DNA of 64,000 bases from positions 2,139,022-2,203,021 of the forward strand of contig NW_020313168.1 in assembly GCF_003265705.1 (NCBI RefSeq), in the 5' to 3' direction. Origin of the DNA: Callorhinus ursinus (Eukaryota > Chordata > Mammalia > Carnivora > Otariidae). The translations under genes were made by a program, and so were the position numbers. The notes under the pieces were generated by a model. The model saw nothing but the letters and a program-made list of their open reading frames with translations. It was not told the DNA's origin and ran no database searches. This document shows, piece by piece, positions 1 through 11,722 of the stretch; positions within the stretch are counted from its first letter, which is position 1, and every line of letters starts with the position of its first letter.

Positions 1-532
1 TCAAGCCATACGAGGAGTGCAACGTTCAGTTCTCATCGCTAGAGCCACAAATAACTGTAAAATCGTTTTATAATAATGCTGATTACAAAAAAGAAACCAG
101 AAATATCGCCATTCATATATTTGTATTTTATTCTTATTTTCTCTATACCACACAATACAGGCAGCATTAGACCCAACTTTTTCTCACTTAGTCATTTGTG
201 AGCATTTTCCTATGTCATTAAAAGTAAAACAAAATACCTTTTTTTTAACTAGGAAAAGTTCTTTTCACCTTTCAACTGGTTATAGTAAGATAATGGTAAG
301 CAAATATAATGTGTATTAAAGAAAAATACATTTATTCAATTTAGTGATTCAATGAAGAGCTTTTGGTATGGATTATATTAACATAAAAAATGTGCTTCAA
401 TTGGAAAAGTATCTCAAATCTGATTAGTAAAAAACTGAAATGATCTAGGGGTGTGTAGAAGTCGAGTAAAGACCAACCAAAGCCCCAGCCCACAGGCAGC
501 CTGGGGTGCTCTCCCAGACCCCTGCCTGCTCA
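1..532. other. AT-rich intronic DNA, unclassified
   Basis: This stretch lies within RPTOR intron 1 as inferred from the exon at 30168-30329. It is AT-rich with poly-T and poly-A runs and contains no exon-like open frame or repeat I can name. An old L1 or other decayed repeat could be present, but no diagnostic motif is visible. Confidence 0.5.
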
Positions 533-599
533 AATGCGCATGCGCACACGCGCACACACCCATGCACGCAGGCACGGTGTGCGCACACACGCGCACACA
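533..599. repeat. CA/CG alternating purine-pyrimidine repeat
   Basis: Imperfect alternation of CA, CG and TG dinucleotides (for example GCGCACACGCGCACACACCC) over about 65 bp. It mixes CA and CG steps, unlike the plain CA arrays elsewhere in the window. Such alternation is a known Z-DNA-prone sequence type; whether it adopts that form here is inference. Confidence 0.8.
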
Positions 600-727
600 A
601 TTTAAATGACGCGAAACACATTCTTCCCGCTTGCTGTCTTCACTTCAGGACTTAAAGCAAACATACAGATCAGCTTCGTATACCACCACTGTTCTAAAAG
701 AAGCAAACTCCACAGCAATTTTCTAAG

Positions 728-850
728 GCTGACATTATGTCCGTTTCACAGATGGAAAACTGAGGCTCGGGCAGCACAGCACGGCTAGTGATGTAGCAGA
801 TGCAAGATGAAGCTGGCCCTCAGCCCAGCCCACCGTGACTCTGTATCATG
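728..850 (-). repeat. MIR fragment
   Basis: The core CCGTTTCACAGATGGAAAAC followed by TGAGGCTCGGGCAGCAC matches the antisense of the MIR core (CCCATTTTACAGATGAGGAAACTGAGGC). It is diverged, as expected of an ancient mammalian-wide SINE. The ends are approximate. Confidence 0.75.
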
Positions 851-1469
851 CCACCTCCCGTACTTAGGGACAGAGCTAGGAGCAGGGCAACAGGGACCAA
901 AAATGCCCACACCTCAAAATATTTAGTACGTATTTCCACTAAGACCTGGCCAGAATTCCTACGGGAAAACGACGTGGGTGAATACGCACTCACTTGTTAA
1001 TGTGAATGTGAAGTGTATGGACGGACGTGAACGGGGCTCCCACTGCACTGGGCGCACAGGACAGGCCCAGGGTGTGCGTGAGAGAACCAGGTCTGCGCTC
1101 CAGCAGCGGCAAGAGACCTGCCGGACAAAGGGCGGCATACGGCAGGGGAGCTCACTGCTGCTCCAGGAAGAAAACATGTTTCATCCAAAAATGCAAGGAG
1201 CGATACTTTTTCATTGCAAACTTGGACAGAAGTACCATGTCATGAATCTACAGATTCTAGCTAAGTAAGAGAAGTCCCCGCCCCTGAAAAAAAAAGTGTG
1301 CTAATGACAACGGTGTGGGAAACCACACACCCGCTCCAGGCAGACCCGGCAGGGGCAGTGGAAGGCAGAGGCGTGCACGTGGAGGCTGTGGACCCTCCAC
1401 CCCACACTCATTCCTCCAGAGATCTGACTTCGGGGGTCTGTACTAACGAAATAATTCATTACATGGGGG
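851..1469. other. Unclassified intronic DNA
   Basis: Mixed-composition sequence with no recognisable repeat, splice-flanked exon or RNA gene. Short open frames on both strands have no resemblance to known proteins and are treated as chance. Confidence 0.5.
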
Positions 1470-1700
1470 AAGGGGCCCACATAAGACAAAACCCAAGTAC
1501 CCAAGAACAGGCGAATAAACTACATACTAACACAGAACCACTAAAAATCAGCAAAAAGAATACTTAGCATTATGAAAAAACCAGCATATGGTAAGGTAAA
1601 CACGATAAGATAGAAAAATAAAACAGAACTATATGGATATCATTATGGCAACAATGTGATCATATATGCACATATTTTGAAAAATGAATTCATTCAAATC
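1470..1700 (+). mobile_element. Probable L1 3'-end fragment, decayed
   Basis: The run from about 1495 (CCCAAGAACAGGCGAATAAA) through the A-rich stretch to 1690 follows the order of old L1 3' sequence: a 'one more step, then ATAAATTATGGTA'-like segment, then an A-rich low-GC stretch with TATGATCC-like words. Divergence is high, so subfamily and borders are not settled. Confidence 0.45.
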
Positions 1701-2091
1701 ACTGCTGGTAATCTTTCATGTTCACCACTGGTTTTACAAATCTATGATACTACTTTCTTCTGTTAAGTTTTTTTTTTAAGGTAAAAAGGGCAAAACAGCA
1801 AACCATAAAAGGGAGGTAATTAATGCCGCTGGGCAGAGAGAAGTACAAAATGCCATGGGATCAGAGGGCGAGGAGAAGACAGGGCCCAGGAAAACAGAGC
1901 ATCTGAGACACACAGGAAAATGGCACAGCCTCCCCAGGACCGGGAGGCAGGCACTCCCTACTGTGATCAAATCTGTGTGTGCTTTGCCATTTCAAAGGCT
2001 GTGTGTGTGTGCATTCACGGGTGTGTATACATGCACATGTGTGTGTCTATATCAACGTCACTGACCCTGTGACCTTTTGTCACACAGAGTT
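1701..2091. other. Unclassified intronic DNA with TG-rich patch
   Basis: Mostly unclassified. A degenerate TG-rich patch occupies about 1999-2048 (GTGTGTGTGTGCATTC, then TACATGCACATGTGTGTG). No gene is seen. Confidence 0.5.
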
Positions 2092-2107
2092 ATAAATCTG
2101 TGCAAAT

Positions 2108-2306
2108 GGGGCGCCTGGGTGGCTCAGTCGGCTGAGCATCTGCCTTGAACTCAGGTCATGATCCCAGAGTCCTGGGATCAAGTCCTGCATCAGGCTTCTT
2201 GCTCAGCCAGGAGTCTGCTTCTCCCTCTGCCCATAACCCCTGCCTTTCATGCTCTCTCTCTCAAATAAATACAATCTTCCAAAAGAATAAACAAAGAAAT
2301 TAAAAA
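2108..2306 (+). mobile_element. SINEC (Can-SINE), full length with TSD
   Basis: A carnivoran tRNA-derived SINE begins GGGGCGCCTGGGTGGCTCAG, passes through TCATGATCCCAGAGTCCTGG and a CT-rich segment, and ends in an AATAAA-rich tail. A 16-bp target-site duplication flanks it: ATAAATCTGTGCAAAT at 2092-2107 and ATAAATCTGGGCAAAT at 2307-2322, with one mismatch. This defines both ends and shows retrotransposition into RPTOR intron 1. Confidence 0.97.
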
Positions 2307-2322
2307 ATAAATCTGGGCAAAT

Positions 2323-3164
2323 GCCTAGAAATCCTGAAATAAAAAAGACTACAACACACACACAAAAAAGTCATTTTAAAAAAATTGTAACTACTTATAT
2401 TCAAATTAATGCACTATAAATTTTGAACTCAAATATTTTATTAATCTCATTTTAATTCCCTAACTCAGTAAACTTAGCTTTTTTGTACTTTTAATTTAGT
2501 AAAAGGACTCTTTCATATATTTTACCGTTAATGCTTAATTTGTGATCCTTCTCCCTTCTTATCCATCTGTGTCTTCACTGAACTCTTTTGTATCACTTGT
2601 TTGATTAATAAATGACAAAGAAAGGGCCCCAAAAGCACTGGGCATCTTTACTAGGAGTGCTTGTTTCCTGCACAGCCCATGATAAGGGCAAGGCTCCCCA
2701 GGTCTGGCCTTCTGATGCTGGGCGGCAGGGCCGGCAGCAGGCGAGGAGGGGACAAACCAGGTCAAATGTTTTGCTTTCTTCTGAGGAGCAATCTCCTTAA
2801 AAGCATTGAGGAGCTGCCAAGATAGTAAGAAACTGTAAGATCAAAATCTAAGGGACAGCAGGGACCCCAAGGCAGCAGCAGACCAGAGGGGATGCAGGTG
2901 AGGGGAAGGAGCATCAAGGAGCCCAGGCAGCCCAAAGCAAGAAGACGGGCTAGGCTCCCATGGAAGCTGGGCCCCCCACGGGCTGTGCCCTCAGGGCAGG
3001 GGAAGTACACCAGATGCCACCCCTCCTGCTCCACAAGCACCCCTGGGCCAGAGCAGGAACAAGGGGTCACCCTGGACGCACAGCCCAGGTGGCCTCCACA
3101 CGTGCCGTACACAGCTGTACTGAATTGTACTTCAGACGCCGTACAAAGACGGTTTCAAACAGTA
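2323..3164. other. Unclassified intronic DNA
   Basis: The first 250 bp are very AT-rich; the rest is more balanced, with a GC-richer part near 2700-3100. I see no diagnostic repeat and no exon. Open frames overlap on both strands and look like chance. Confidence 0.5.
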
Positions 3165-3360
3165 GGGAGTTTTGTCACCGTCACCACCAGCTAACTGCAG
3201 AACATTTCTATCACTCCAAAAAGAACTGTCATGCCCGTCTGAAGTCACTCTCCATCTCCCGCCCTGCCCCCCCCAGCCTATCTGGACATTTTACACAGAA
3301 TCAGACAACATGTCATCTTCTGTGTCCTTCATGTGGGTTTGCAAGCTGGGCTCCCAGCTC
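3165..3360 (-). mobile_element. L1 3'-end fragment (L1MA/L1MB-like), antisense
   Basis: Words such as AGAACATTTCTATCACTCCA, the AAAAAGAACTGTCATGCCCG segment and TATCTGGACATTTTACACAG occur in the order found in the reverse complement of mammalian L1M 3' ends. No flanking duplication is visible. Confidence 0.75.
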
Positions 3361-4318
3361 TAGGTGGCCCAGGGGAGCTCAGTCCATGAACACAGCTTAC
3401 AATGATCTCAGACGGGGACCGACTGCCTGCAAAAACAAAGAAGAACCCACCCTGGAGGGGGGCACCTTCATCCTGCACCCAATCCCCACAAATCACTTCC
3501 CAAGGCAAAAGCAGTAAATAACAAGAAGTAACAAAGTACAGAAATAAACACATTACCAGAGACAATGATTAACATAAACAACAAGACAGAAGACTACTGG
3601 AATACCAGACAAATAATAAAATGCTATACTTATATATTCAAATGAACGAAAAGGCAAATTAAAAATAACTTCAGAGAAGAGGAAATTTTTTAAAAGTGGT
3701 CTGGTAATAAACCAAATAAAGCTCTAAAAAATGAAAATCACAAAAAACAAACAATATTAAGAACTCAGCAGATTGAGAGGATGAAACAGAATACAGAATG
3801 AGGGAAAATTCAGTGGATGACTAATAGCAGCATCGATGCAGCTTCAGAGATGCCTGAACTGGATTAAGAACAAGAAACTGCCCAGCATGCAGCACAAAAG
3901 GAGAAAACAGGGGAAGATATGGAAGAGAAACTTGGAAAAGAGAGTGAACACATATCTAATTAGTTTCCTAGTAAGGGGCGGGGCGGGGGGGGATGAGCAG
4001 CAGTCTTCGGGCAGCCAACTGCTCCTAAACAACAGTGGAAGCAGGAGGTGATGGAACGATGCCTCCCGGGTGCTGCAGGGGACCCTCAACCTTGAACTCC
4101 GTGCCCAGAGAGAGCGGCCCGGAAGAATTAGGACTCCATAAACACATTTCCCATCAGCAGACCCTCGTGATGGGAAATTCTAAAATCTTTCCGTCAAATA
4201 AAAGTGATCCCATATAAAAGGTGTGAGATGCAAAGGGCAAAAAATTGTCATGAATATCATGTGCATGAACCTGAAAGTACATGACTGTGTAGTACAAGAA
4301 TACTAACAATCACTCAAG

Positions 4319-4512
4319 GTGGGATGCTTGGGTGTCTCAGTCGTTGAGCGTCTGCCTTCAGCTTCGGTCATGATTCCAGCATCCTGGGATCGAGCCCCAC
4401 ACCGGGCTCCCAGCTCAGCAGGGAGTCTGCTTCTCCCTCACCCTCTGCCCTCCCCCCCATTTGTGCATTCGCTCTCTCTCTCTCAAATAAATAAAATCTT
4501 TTTTAAAAAATT
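4319..4512 (+). mobile_element. SINEC copy, diverged, inside the old L1
   Basis: Head GTGGGATGCTTGGGTGTCTC is a mutated form of the SINEC start, followed by GTCTGCCTTCAGCTTCGGTC, a CT-rich segment and AAATAAATAAAATC. It is more diverged than most copies here, so it is probably an older insertion. No convincing target-site duplication was found. Confidence 0.93.
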
Positions 4513-4783
4513 ACTCGTGGTGCTGAAACACAGACATAAAATACCCAACAACACTGGTACGCAGGAAACAAAAGTGTTGAATGGATCGTCCAAAGACTGA
4601 AGTTGTCCAGGAAAAGGATATAAAGGTCTTGATTAACGTTACAGTGTTTTTTGAGTATTACTATTGTGATTGCTAGGGAACTACACACAAGAGAAAAATG
4701 GTACATTACTTCAAAAATAGTAAAGAGAAAGAAACTAACAAATATTTTCAATCCAAAAAATGGTATATTAAAACAGAAAAAGA

Positions 4784-4975
4784 GGGACACCTGGGTAACT
4801 CACTCGGTTAAGCATCTGCCTTCCCCTCAGGTCATGATCCCAGGGTCTTGGGATCAAGTCCCACATCAGGCTCCCTGCTCGGTGGGGAGTCTGCTTCTCC
4901 CTCTGCCCCTACCCTCCACTTGTGCTTTCTCTCTCTCTCTAATAAATAAATAAAATCTAAAAAAAAAAAAGAAAA
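4784..4975 (+). mobile_element. SINEC copy inside the old L1
   Basis: Begins GGGACACCTGGGTAACTCAC, contains GGTCATGATCCCAGGGTCTT and ends in AATAAATAAATAAAATC plus an A-rich tail. It separates the inter-ORF segment of the old L1 from the first ORF2 segment. Confidence 0.94.
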
Positions 4976-5594
4976 AAAGAAACAGTGCAGGCAGGACTAC
5001 ATATATATACATATATACATACATATATTTATGATGGCAGATTTAAGCCCAAATAAATGTCCCAACTAAAAACAAAGTTGTCAGACCAGATTTTTTTTTT
5101 ACTCTACCTACAAGCTGTTTACAAGAAACATGAAAAATATAAGGATACACAAAGCTTGACATAAAGAGACAGAAAAATAATCAGCACAAACACCAAACAA
5201 GAGAAGAGCGGTATGACTACATTAATGAGACACCACAGACCTTACAGCACAAAGTGTTACTGGGGACAGAGAGCAACTCTGTCACAACACAGACTCCAGT
5301 GCAGGAGGAAGACACCGCTGCAGATGTGTATGACATGACAACATCGCCTCCAAATATAAACAAAGCATGAACAGAAAGAACCATAAAGAGAACTAGACAC
5401 ATTTACAAGCATGGTGAGAGGATTTAATACACCTCCCTCAGTCACTGACAGAAGTCAAAGAAGTCGGTGAAGATGAACACCAGAAATAAGATACCTGACT
5501 TAATGCACACATACAGAATGTGGCACCAGCAACTGTAGATAAACCTTACATCCAAGCACACAAGCAACATTTACAAAGATGGTAACATGTACAA

Positions 5595-5792
5595 GTTTTT
5601 TTTTAATATTTTATTTATTTATTGACAGAGAGAGACACAGCGAGAGAGGGAACACAAGCAGGGGGAGTGGGAGAGGGAGAAGCAGGCTTCCCGCCGAGCA
5701 GGGAGCCCAATGCGGGGCTCAATCCCAGGACCCTGGGACCATGACCAGAGCTGAAGGCAGACGCTTAACTACTGAGCCACCCAGGCGCCCCC
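5595..5792 (-). mobile_element. SINEC copy, antisense, inside the old L1
   Basis: Reads as a reverse-complement SINE: poly-T with AATATTTTATTTATTTATTG, GA-rich block, AGCAGGGAGCCCAATGCGGG, and terminal GAGCCACCCAGGCGCCC. It lies within L1 ORF2-derived sequence, opposite in orientation to the other five SINEs in this L1. GTACAAGTTTTT on the left and ACACAAGTTTTT on the right suggest an imperfect target-site duplication. Confidence 0.95.
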
Positions 5793-5846
5793 ACACACAA
5801 GTTTTTAAGGCAAAGTTCAACAAATTTCAAAGGACTAAAATTCAGA

Positions 5847-5848
<2 letters not shown>

Positions 5849-5878
<30 letters not shown>
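5849..5878. repeat. (AC)15 microsatellite
   Basis: Uninterrupted AC dinucleotide run within the decayed L1 ORF2 region. It is likely to vary in length between individuals. Confidence 0.97.
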
Positions 5879-5881
<3 letters not shown>

Positions 5882-6262
5882 GGGTTGTGCAAGTCACGTG
5901 ACCCACAACACCAGGGGGCGCCATACATATTAGTCAGTGAGGTAAAGGGCGCCCCTATAGATGTGCAGTGCACCTGTTACTTCCTTGATGAAGTCATACA
6001 GATGTTCTCTGCCCAAAATGCAACTAAGCAAGAAATCAACCACCAATCCTAGGAACATTCCTCTATGTTTAAAAATCACAAAGCACACTTCTAAATAACT
6101 CATAAATTAATGAAGTCAAGATGAAATTCAGAAAATTTGAACTGAACAATAAAAATACTACATATCAAAACTCACTGAATGCAGCTAATAAGCATTTAAT
6201 TTATACATCTTTGTAATTTAAGTTTTCATAATAATGTGCCTCTATTAGAAAACACAAATAAC

Positions 6263-6447
6263 AGGGCGCCTGGGTGGCTCAGTCGGTTAGGCATCTGACT
6301 TCAGCTCGGGTCATGATCTTGGGGTCCTGGGATCGAGTCCCGCGTTGGCCTCCCAGCTCATCCAGAGTCTGCTTCTCCCCCTGCCCCTTCTCCCGCTCAT
6401 GCTTGCGCATTCTCTCTCTCTCCATCAAATAAATTTAAAAAAAAAAT
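6263..6447 (+). mobile_element. SINEC copy inside the old L1
   Basis: Near-consensus head GGGCGCCTGGGTGGCTCAGT, then GGTCATGATCTTGGGGTCCT, CT-rich stretch and ATCAAATAAATTT tail. The flanks are both L1 ORF2-like. Confidence 0.96.
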
Positions 6448-6662
6448 AGAAAAGAAAATTACTGGTAATTAATAAGTATCCATCTCAAGAATTTCCCCCT
6501 CAAGAATGGGGGAGTAAGGCAATAAAGTAAATCCAAGGAAGTGATTAGATTTAAAAATAAATAAGCTATTACCAAGCAAACTATAGCCTATCAACAAAGC
6601 CAAGAGCTGGTTATTTGAAAGACTAATAAAAGTGACAATCCTCTAGCAATAACACAGAAGTT

Positions 6663-6893
6663 GGGGCGCCTGGGTGGTTCAGTCAGTTGGGCACCAGCTC
6701 TTGATTTCGGGTCAGGTCATGAACTCATGGTCCTGAGATGGAGCCCTGCATTGTGCTCCATGCTCAGTGGAGAATCTGCTTGAGGATTCTTTCTCTCTCT
6801 CTCTCTCTCCCTCTACCTCTGCTCCTCCCCCTGCTCACGAGTGAGTGCTTGCTCTCTCTCTCTCTCTAAAATAAATAAATCTTTTTTTTTTTT
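6663..6893 (+). mobile_element. SINEC copy, long CT-rich variant
   Basis: Head GGGGCGCCTGGGTGGTTCAG. The middle has an expanded (CT)n block and an extra GCTTGAGGATTCTTTCTC segment, making it longer than its neighbours, and it ends AAATAAATAAATC plus poly-T. The next SINE starts about 11 bp after it. Confidence 0.94.
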
Positions 6894-6903
6894 AAATGGA
6901 GAG

Positions 6904-7139
6904 GGGGCGCCTGGGTGGCTCAGTTCGTTAGGCATCTGTCTTTGGCTCAGGTCATGATCTCAGGGTCCTAGGATGGAGCCCCGCATTGGGCTCCCTGTTC
7001 AGTGGGGAGTCTGCCTCTCCCTCTCCCTCTGCCTCTCCCCCAGCTTGTGCTCTCTCACGCACTCTCTCTCTCTAAATATTATAAATAAATAAATAAATAA
7101 AATCTTTAAATAATTAATAAGAAATAAATAAATTTTTAA
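6904..7139 (+). mobile_element. SINEC copy with 10-bp TSD, abutting the previous SINE
   Basis: Head GGGGCGCCTGGGTGGCTCAG. The tail is an extended AATAAATAAATAAATAAA plus AT-rich run. The duplication AAATGGAGAG occurs at 6894-6903 and 7140-7149. Because the left copy directly follows the tail of the previous SINE, that tail was probably the integration target. Confidence 0.95.
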
Positions 7140-9330
7140 AAATGGAGAGAAACAGTGGACATACAAATGCTCAATGTCATAAATAGGGAACATAACCACA
7201 ATCCATAGACTTTTAAAAGATCACAGGAGGATACCATGAACAACTTTAAGCCCACAAATTTGAAATCTAGATGCAATGGACAATGTCCTCTAAAAAATGT
7301 AACTTCTCAAAACCGACTTTAAAAAAGAAAAAAAAGAGAATACTATTTTAAAATCCATAAATACCATTCATGACTTTTAAAAATTACTATTTTTACAAAG
7401 GAAACATTAGGATTATGTTTCCTCACTGGCAGGTCCTACCAAGTGTTCAGAGAACAGATACTCCCAACATTGAGGGATCATTTCCTCTGGCTCAAGAGTT
7501 TCCATGAAGCCTGAAGTGTCCACAGAGCCACAAGGGAAGGCAGCATAGTGGGGCTGACTCCTCCAAGCACCAGTTCCCTGGGTAAATGGGGAAGGCTGGT
7601 GCTCAGGACTGGATACTGATCTGGGGGATAGCACCTGAAGCAGGTGAACCTGTAGGAAGCTGAGACCTAGCTACTCTGTGTCCGTGTACACAGCCCCCTA
7701 CCTCATGACCAGCAGCCTTATACACGTGGTGCAGGCAGAAGGGGGAGGAAGCTGTGTACGTGGCCCGTCAGGGCTCCAGATGAGATGGAAGACACCATGA
7801 ATGTTGCTTATAAAACTATATACAAAAATAATGTATGTGCTTATATACCAGCAAAAAATTAAAAAAAAATTTAATACAACTAAACAATTCAATTTTTAAA
7901 AGATGCTATTTAGGAAAGCATCAAGATAACATCAAGAACCTAAAAGAAATCCAACAAAAGATAGGCAACACCTCTACAGGGAAAAGTATATAACTTTATT
8001 TAGGGAAATTAAAGAAGATCTACCTAAATAATGAAGCCACGCTATGTTCATGGACTAGAGAACTCAATTTCATAGACAGCAAATCTCTCCAAACTACAAT
8101 TCAGGCTCAACGCTAACTCAATCAATATCCAACACATTTGCTTTCTTTGAACCTGCAAATTAATTCCTCAACTTAATAGGAAGAGCAAAAGAACAAGAGC
8201 CAGGACATTCTCAAAGAAAACAAGTGTGAGGACCTCCCTCACACAGTGTTCCATAAAGCCCAGTAATTAAGCAAGGGCTGACTAATGAGAATGAACAGAA
8301 AGCCCCGAACAGACCTACATCGACATGGACGTGTGACATATGACAAAGCTTGCAGCTGAGGGAAAGGACGAGCTTCTCAGCAAAATTCACCAAGATAACC
8401 AGAAATCCATGTGGGGGAAAAAAAGGAAATTGGGCCCCTGGATTATACCACACACAACAAGTATATAAAGACCTACACACACGGGGAAGGTCCAAGGCCT
8501 TCCCAGGTAAGAAAGGAGACCGCTTCCCACCGTCAGGGTAGGAAGGGCATTGTAAAGCACAATGTAGGAGAGCACTAGGCTTAAGAAGAAAGAGTGAGGG
8601 ACCTGACAGCACTGAAATCCAGAAGCCAAAGACTCCACAAAGAACGTGGAGACGTGCCTTGGAGTGGAAAGGTATTTACAATACATAGCCAAAATATACA
8701 AAAGCTCCTAAAGTCACTATGAAAAAGATGACTCAACAGAAAAATGGGCAGAAGACCTGAACAGGCTTTTTTTAATAAAGAGAACTTACAATTACCCTGT
8801 ACCTGTACATGCACCTTCGTAGCACATCAGGACATCTAAGAATGCTCATTTCAACATCATTCAGGAGTGGGATGATAAACTGTGACACAGACATGTAATG
8901 AGATATTTTACAGAAGTGAAAATGAATTAATTACGCATATATTCAACAACCAGGGTGAATCTGACAAACATCAACACTGAGAAAAGCAGCAACACACAAA
9001 ATGTAATTGCAGTGCGTCACTCATATAAACTTCAAAGTGGCAGAACTGAAGCATGATTTCCAGAGATGCACGCATAGGTAGGAAAATCATTAAGAAAAGT
9101 GAAGAAGTACATGTCACCTGGAAACGTAAGAACAGCAGCTGAGTCTTGGAGGAAAGAAGTAACTGTGGTGTGGGCAGGACACTCACAGACTCCGAGGGGC
9201 TGCAATGGTCTATTTCCTGACCTGGACAGGGGCTACATGGGTGTGGTTTCTATAAACATTGGTTAAACTGTAACTAGACATTTTATGCATTTTATTACCT
9301 CATAATTTTTTTAAAAGAAAGAAAATCAAA

Positions 9331-9929
9331 TTGAATCAGATGAGAAAAAAACCTTCTTCAATAAAACAGCTAAATGGAAAGAGCAATTAGACTGCCCTTC
9401 CAGGGCCATAATGATTGTTAACACCGAAAGAGGATTTCTAAAAGTAACTAAACCCTTAAGGTAGCAAGTCACATCCAGCACTCTAAGACTGCATGACAAA
9501 GTGCCCAATTTAGATCTGTAACACCAAAACAGGAAAGGATTTTATTCTTAAATCCTCTCACACATTAAACAATTATTTCCGACTCACCCTCTGACCAATC
9601 TGGCTTTATAAAGCCCAAATGAAATGCACATGTTTCTATCAGAGAAAGGAGGAACTCTAAATCTAGCCTTATAAATTACCTGTCTAGGGACTCCTATAAG
9701 CTGAACTCTTGCAAACTTTGATTTGTACTATTAATTTGATACACCAATGTAATCTTAAATTTTAATGCCACATTTAAGCTGGAAACTGAAATGCCACTGG
9801 GGGAAAAATTAGGTTCAGTGAAAGAACAACTCTTTAAGACGTAACAGTTTATTAATAGTATAGTAAAGAATCAACTCTCAACTAATCAATTTAATAAAAG
9901 GTGATCTAGTTGTGCAACATTCATCTCTC
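9331..9929. other. Unclassified intronic DNA between two L1s
   Basis: AT-rich, with no repeat I can name and no exon-like features. Confidence 0.5.
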
Positions 9930-10546
9930 CAACACTTCCTCTCTTCCGTGACTCATCTGTGGCTCATCTGTGGTATCATACTGGGGAAGAGCTCCACCTC
10001 CAGGGAAGACGGAAGAGCTAGTACCAGACTAGTCCTCCCACCACACATGACCAGAAAACTGAACAAAATACATAAAACACTTCTTCGGCATCAAACAGCA
10101 TGCATTATAGGAAAGTGGTCCCTGAGAGAAAGAAAGCAAATGAGGTGAGCCCCATGATCACCAAGCTTTCTGTGTGGGCAGATGGGGCTCCAAGCAGAGC
10201 AAGGTAGGATCCCTGAGTTGAGACAGAGATCAGAGTTCGTGGAGGCTGAAACAGCTGGGCCAGATGGGCCAGAGTACCAAAGGGAAGACTGCTACACAGA
10301 GGGGGAGCTCCAGAAATCTACATGTGGTCCCTTGTGTCCTTGGGTAAGCACTAGGCTGAGCAGGCAGTCAGTGAGGCCACAGGAGGCCAAGCAAAGAACA
10401 ACTACTGGGTAAGGCTAGGAATCCAAGTTCCAACAAGTCAGAATGAAGAGACCTCACTGAACACCCAGAACACTCAGTAGAAAGGCCAGAAAGGCCACAC
10501 CTGAGACATAGGACTAACCTAGACCCAGAGCGAAGGCTTCTCTAGA

Positions 10547-10752
10547 CTAGGGGTCATCCCATTTTTCTGGTAAAGAGCCAGATAGTAAATATTTTAGTCT
10601 TTCAGGACATACAGCTCAACTACTCAACTCTGAAACTATAGCATGAAAGCAACACAGACAATAAATGACATGGCTGTGTTTCCAAAGGCTCTATTCACAA
10701 AAACAAGTGGTAGGCCAGATAAGGCCTATGGGCCACAGTCTGCCACCCCTTG
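10547..10752 (+). mobile_element. Non-autonomous hAT DNA transposon (MER-type)
   Basis: Starts TAGGGGTCATCCCATTTTTC and includes GTAAAGAGCCAGATAGTAAA, then TATTTTAGTCTTTCAGG. It ends GGGCCACAGTCTGCCACCCCTT, so the ends form an imperfect inverted repeat of the CAGGGGTCGGCAAAC type. This is a widespread eutherian hAT-derived family. I do not assign the exact MER name. It is nested inside the second L1. Confidence 0.85.
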
Positions 10753-11021
10753 ACCGAGACCTGCTTAACAAAGCTAGAAGACAAGCCTTGAAAGAATGAA
10801 GTTTGATACAGAACAACACCGAACACTGTTTAAATGAAGACAATGCCAGACACCCCACAACACAAAATTCACTATGTCCAGCATCCAGTCGAAAATTACT
10901 AAATGTAAGGAAAAGCAGGAAAATGTAATCTGTAAACAGAAGAAAAGCAGTTAACAGAAACAGACCCAGAAATAACAGTGATGATGGAAGTAACAGACAA
11001 GAGCATTAAAATGGTGTTATA

Positions 11022-11221
11022 GGGGCACCTGGGTGGCTCAGTCGTTAAGCGTCTGCCTTTGGCTCAGGTCATGATCCCAGGATCCTGGGATCCATCCCCG
11101 CATCGGGTTCCTCCTTCGCGGGAAGCCTGCTTCTCCCTCTCCCTCTCCTTCTGCTTGTGTTCCCTCTCTCACTGTGTCTCTCTCTGTCGAATAAATAAAA
11201 TCTTTTTAATTAATTAATTAA
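11022..11221 (+). mobile_element. SINEC copy with 14-bp TSD
   Basis: Head GGGGCACCTGGGTGGCTCAG. The 3' half carries the GGGAAGCCTGCTTCTCCCTC and CTTGTGTTCCCTCTCTCACT variant. A perfect duplication AAAATGGTGTTATA lies at 11008-11021 and 11222-11235. The L1 sequence reads continuously across the insertion when the SINE is skipped, which supports both calls. Confidence 0.97.
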
Positions 11222-11513
11222 AAAATGGTGTTATAAATTTGTTCAAGGATTTAAAGGAAAACGTGAGTATAAAGGAGAGAAATATAAACCATAAAAAAGA
11301 CCCAAACAATTTCTAGAGAATAAAAATATAATATCTGAAATGGAAACTACAGTGGATGGGCTTAACAAAATATCACACACTGCGGAAGAGTAGATGAGAG
11401 AACCTGAAGACACGGCAATAGAAACAATCCAACAGGAAACAAAGCGGAAAAGGGCGTGAGCAGGAAAGAGCCTCAACAGAGCAAAGTCAAGCATCTAAAA
11501 CAAATGTCACTGG

Positions 11514-11722
11514 AGGAGCGCCAGGGTGGCTCAGTCAGTTGAGCATCTGACTCTTGATTTTGGCTAGGTCAAGATCACGCCCCATGTTAGGCTCTGCATT
11601 CAGCACGGAGTCTGCTTCTCTCCTTCTCTCTCTCCCACTGCCCCTACCCCTGCTCGAGCACATGCGTGCATGCGCGTGCTCTCTCTCTCTCTCAAATAAA
11701 TAAATAAATCTTTCAAACAAAA
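11514..11722 (+). mobile_element. SINEC copy
   Basis: Head GGAGCGCCAGGGTGGCTCAG, internal AGTCTGCTTCTCTCCTTCTC, a GCATGCGCGTGC patch, (CT)n and an AAATAAATAAATAAATC tail. It ends the recognisable ORF1-like part of the second L1. Confidence 0.95.

Larger units (their letters stand above)
3560..9330 (+). mobile_element. Ancient long L1 (L1M type), degenerate, invaded by six SINEs
   Basis: Discontinuous but collinear matches to old mammalian L1 run across the whole interval. An ORF1-region segment lies at about 3560-4300 (for example the stretch around 3887-3960). A 5' ORF2/inter-ORF region lies at about 4515-4785. ORF2 fragments follow at 5040-5590, 5795-6260, 6450-6660, 7140-7440 and about 7790-8880. 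A 3' UTR (TATTTCCTGACCTGGACAGG, then GGCTACATGGGTGTG) ends near 9310. Every reading frame is broken many times. Six SINEs (4319-7139) interrupt it. The segment at 7500-7780 does not align with L1 by eye and may be another insertion. Subfamily is not settled. Confidence 0.85.

Noticed and set aside
2108..2180. tRNA gene suggested by the SINE head
   Set aside because: The A- and B-box-like words belong to tRNA-derived SINEs with CT-rich bodies and target duplications, not to a functional tRNA.
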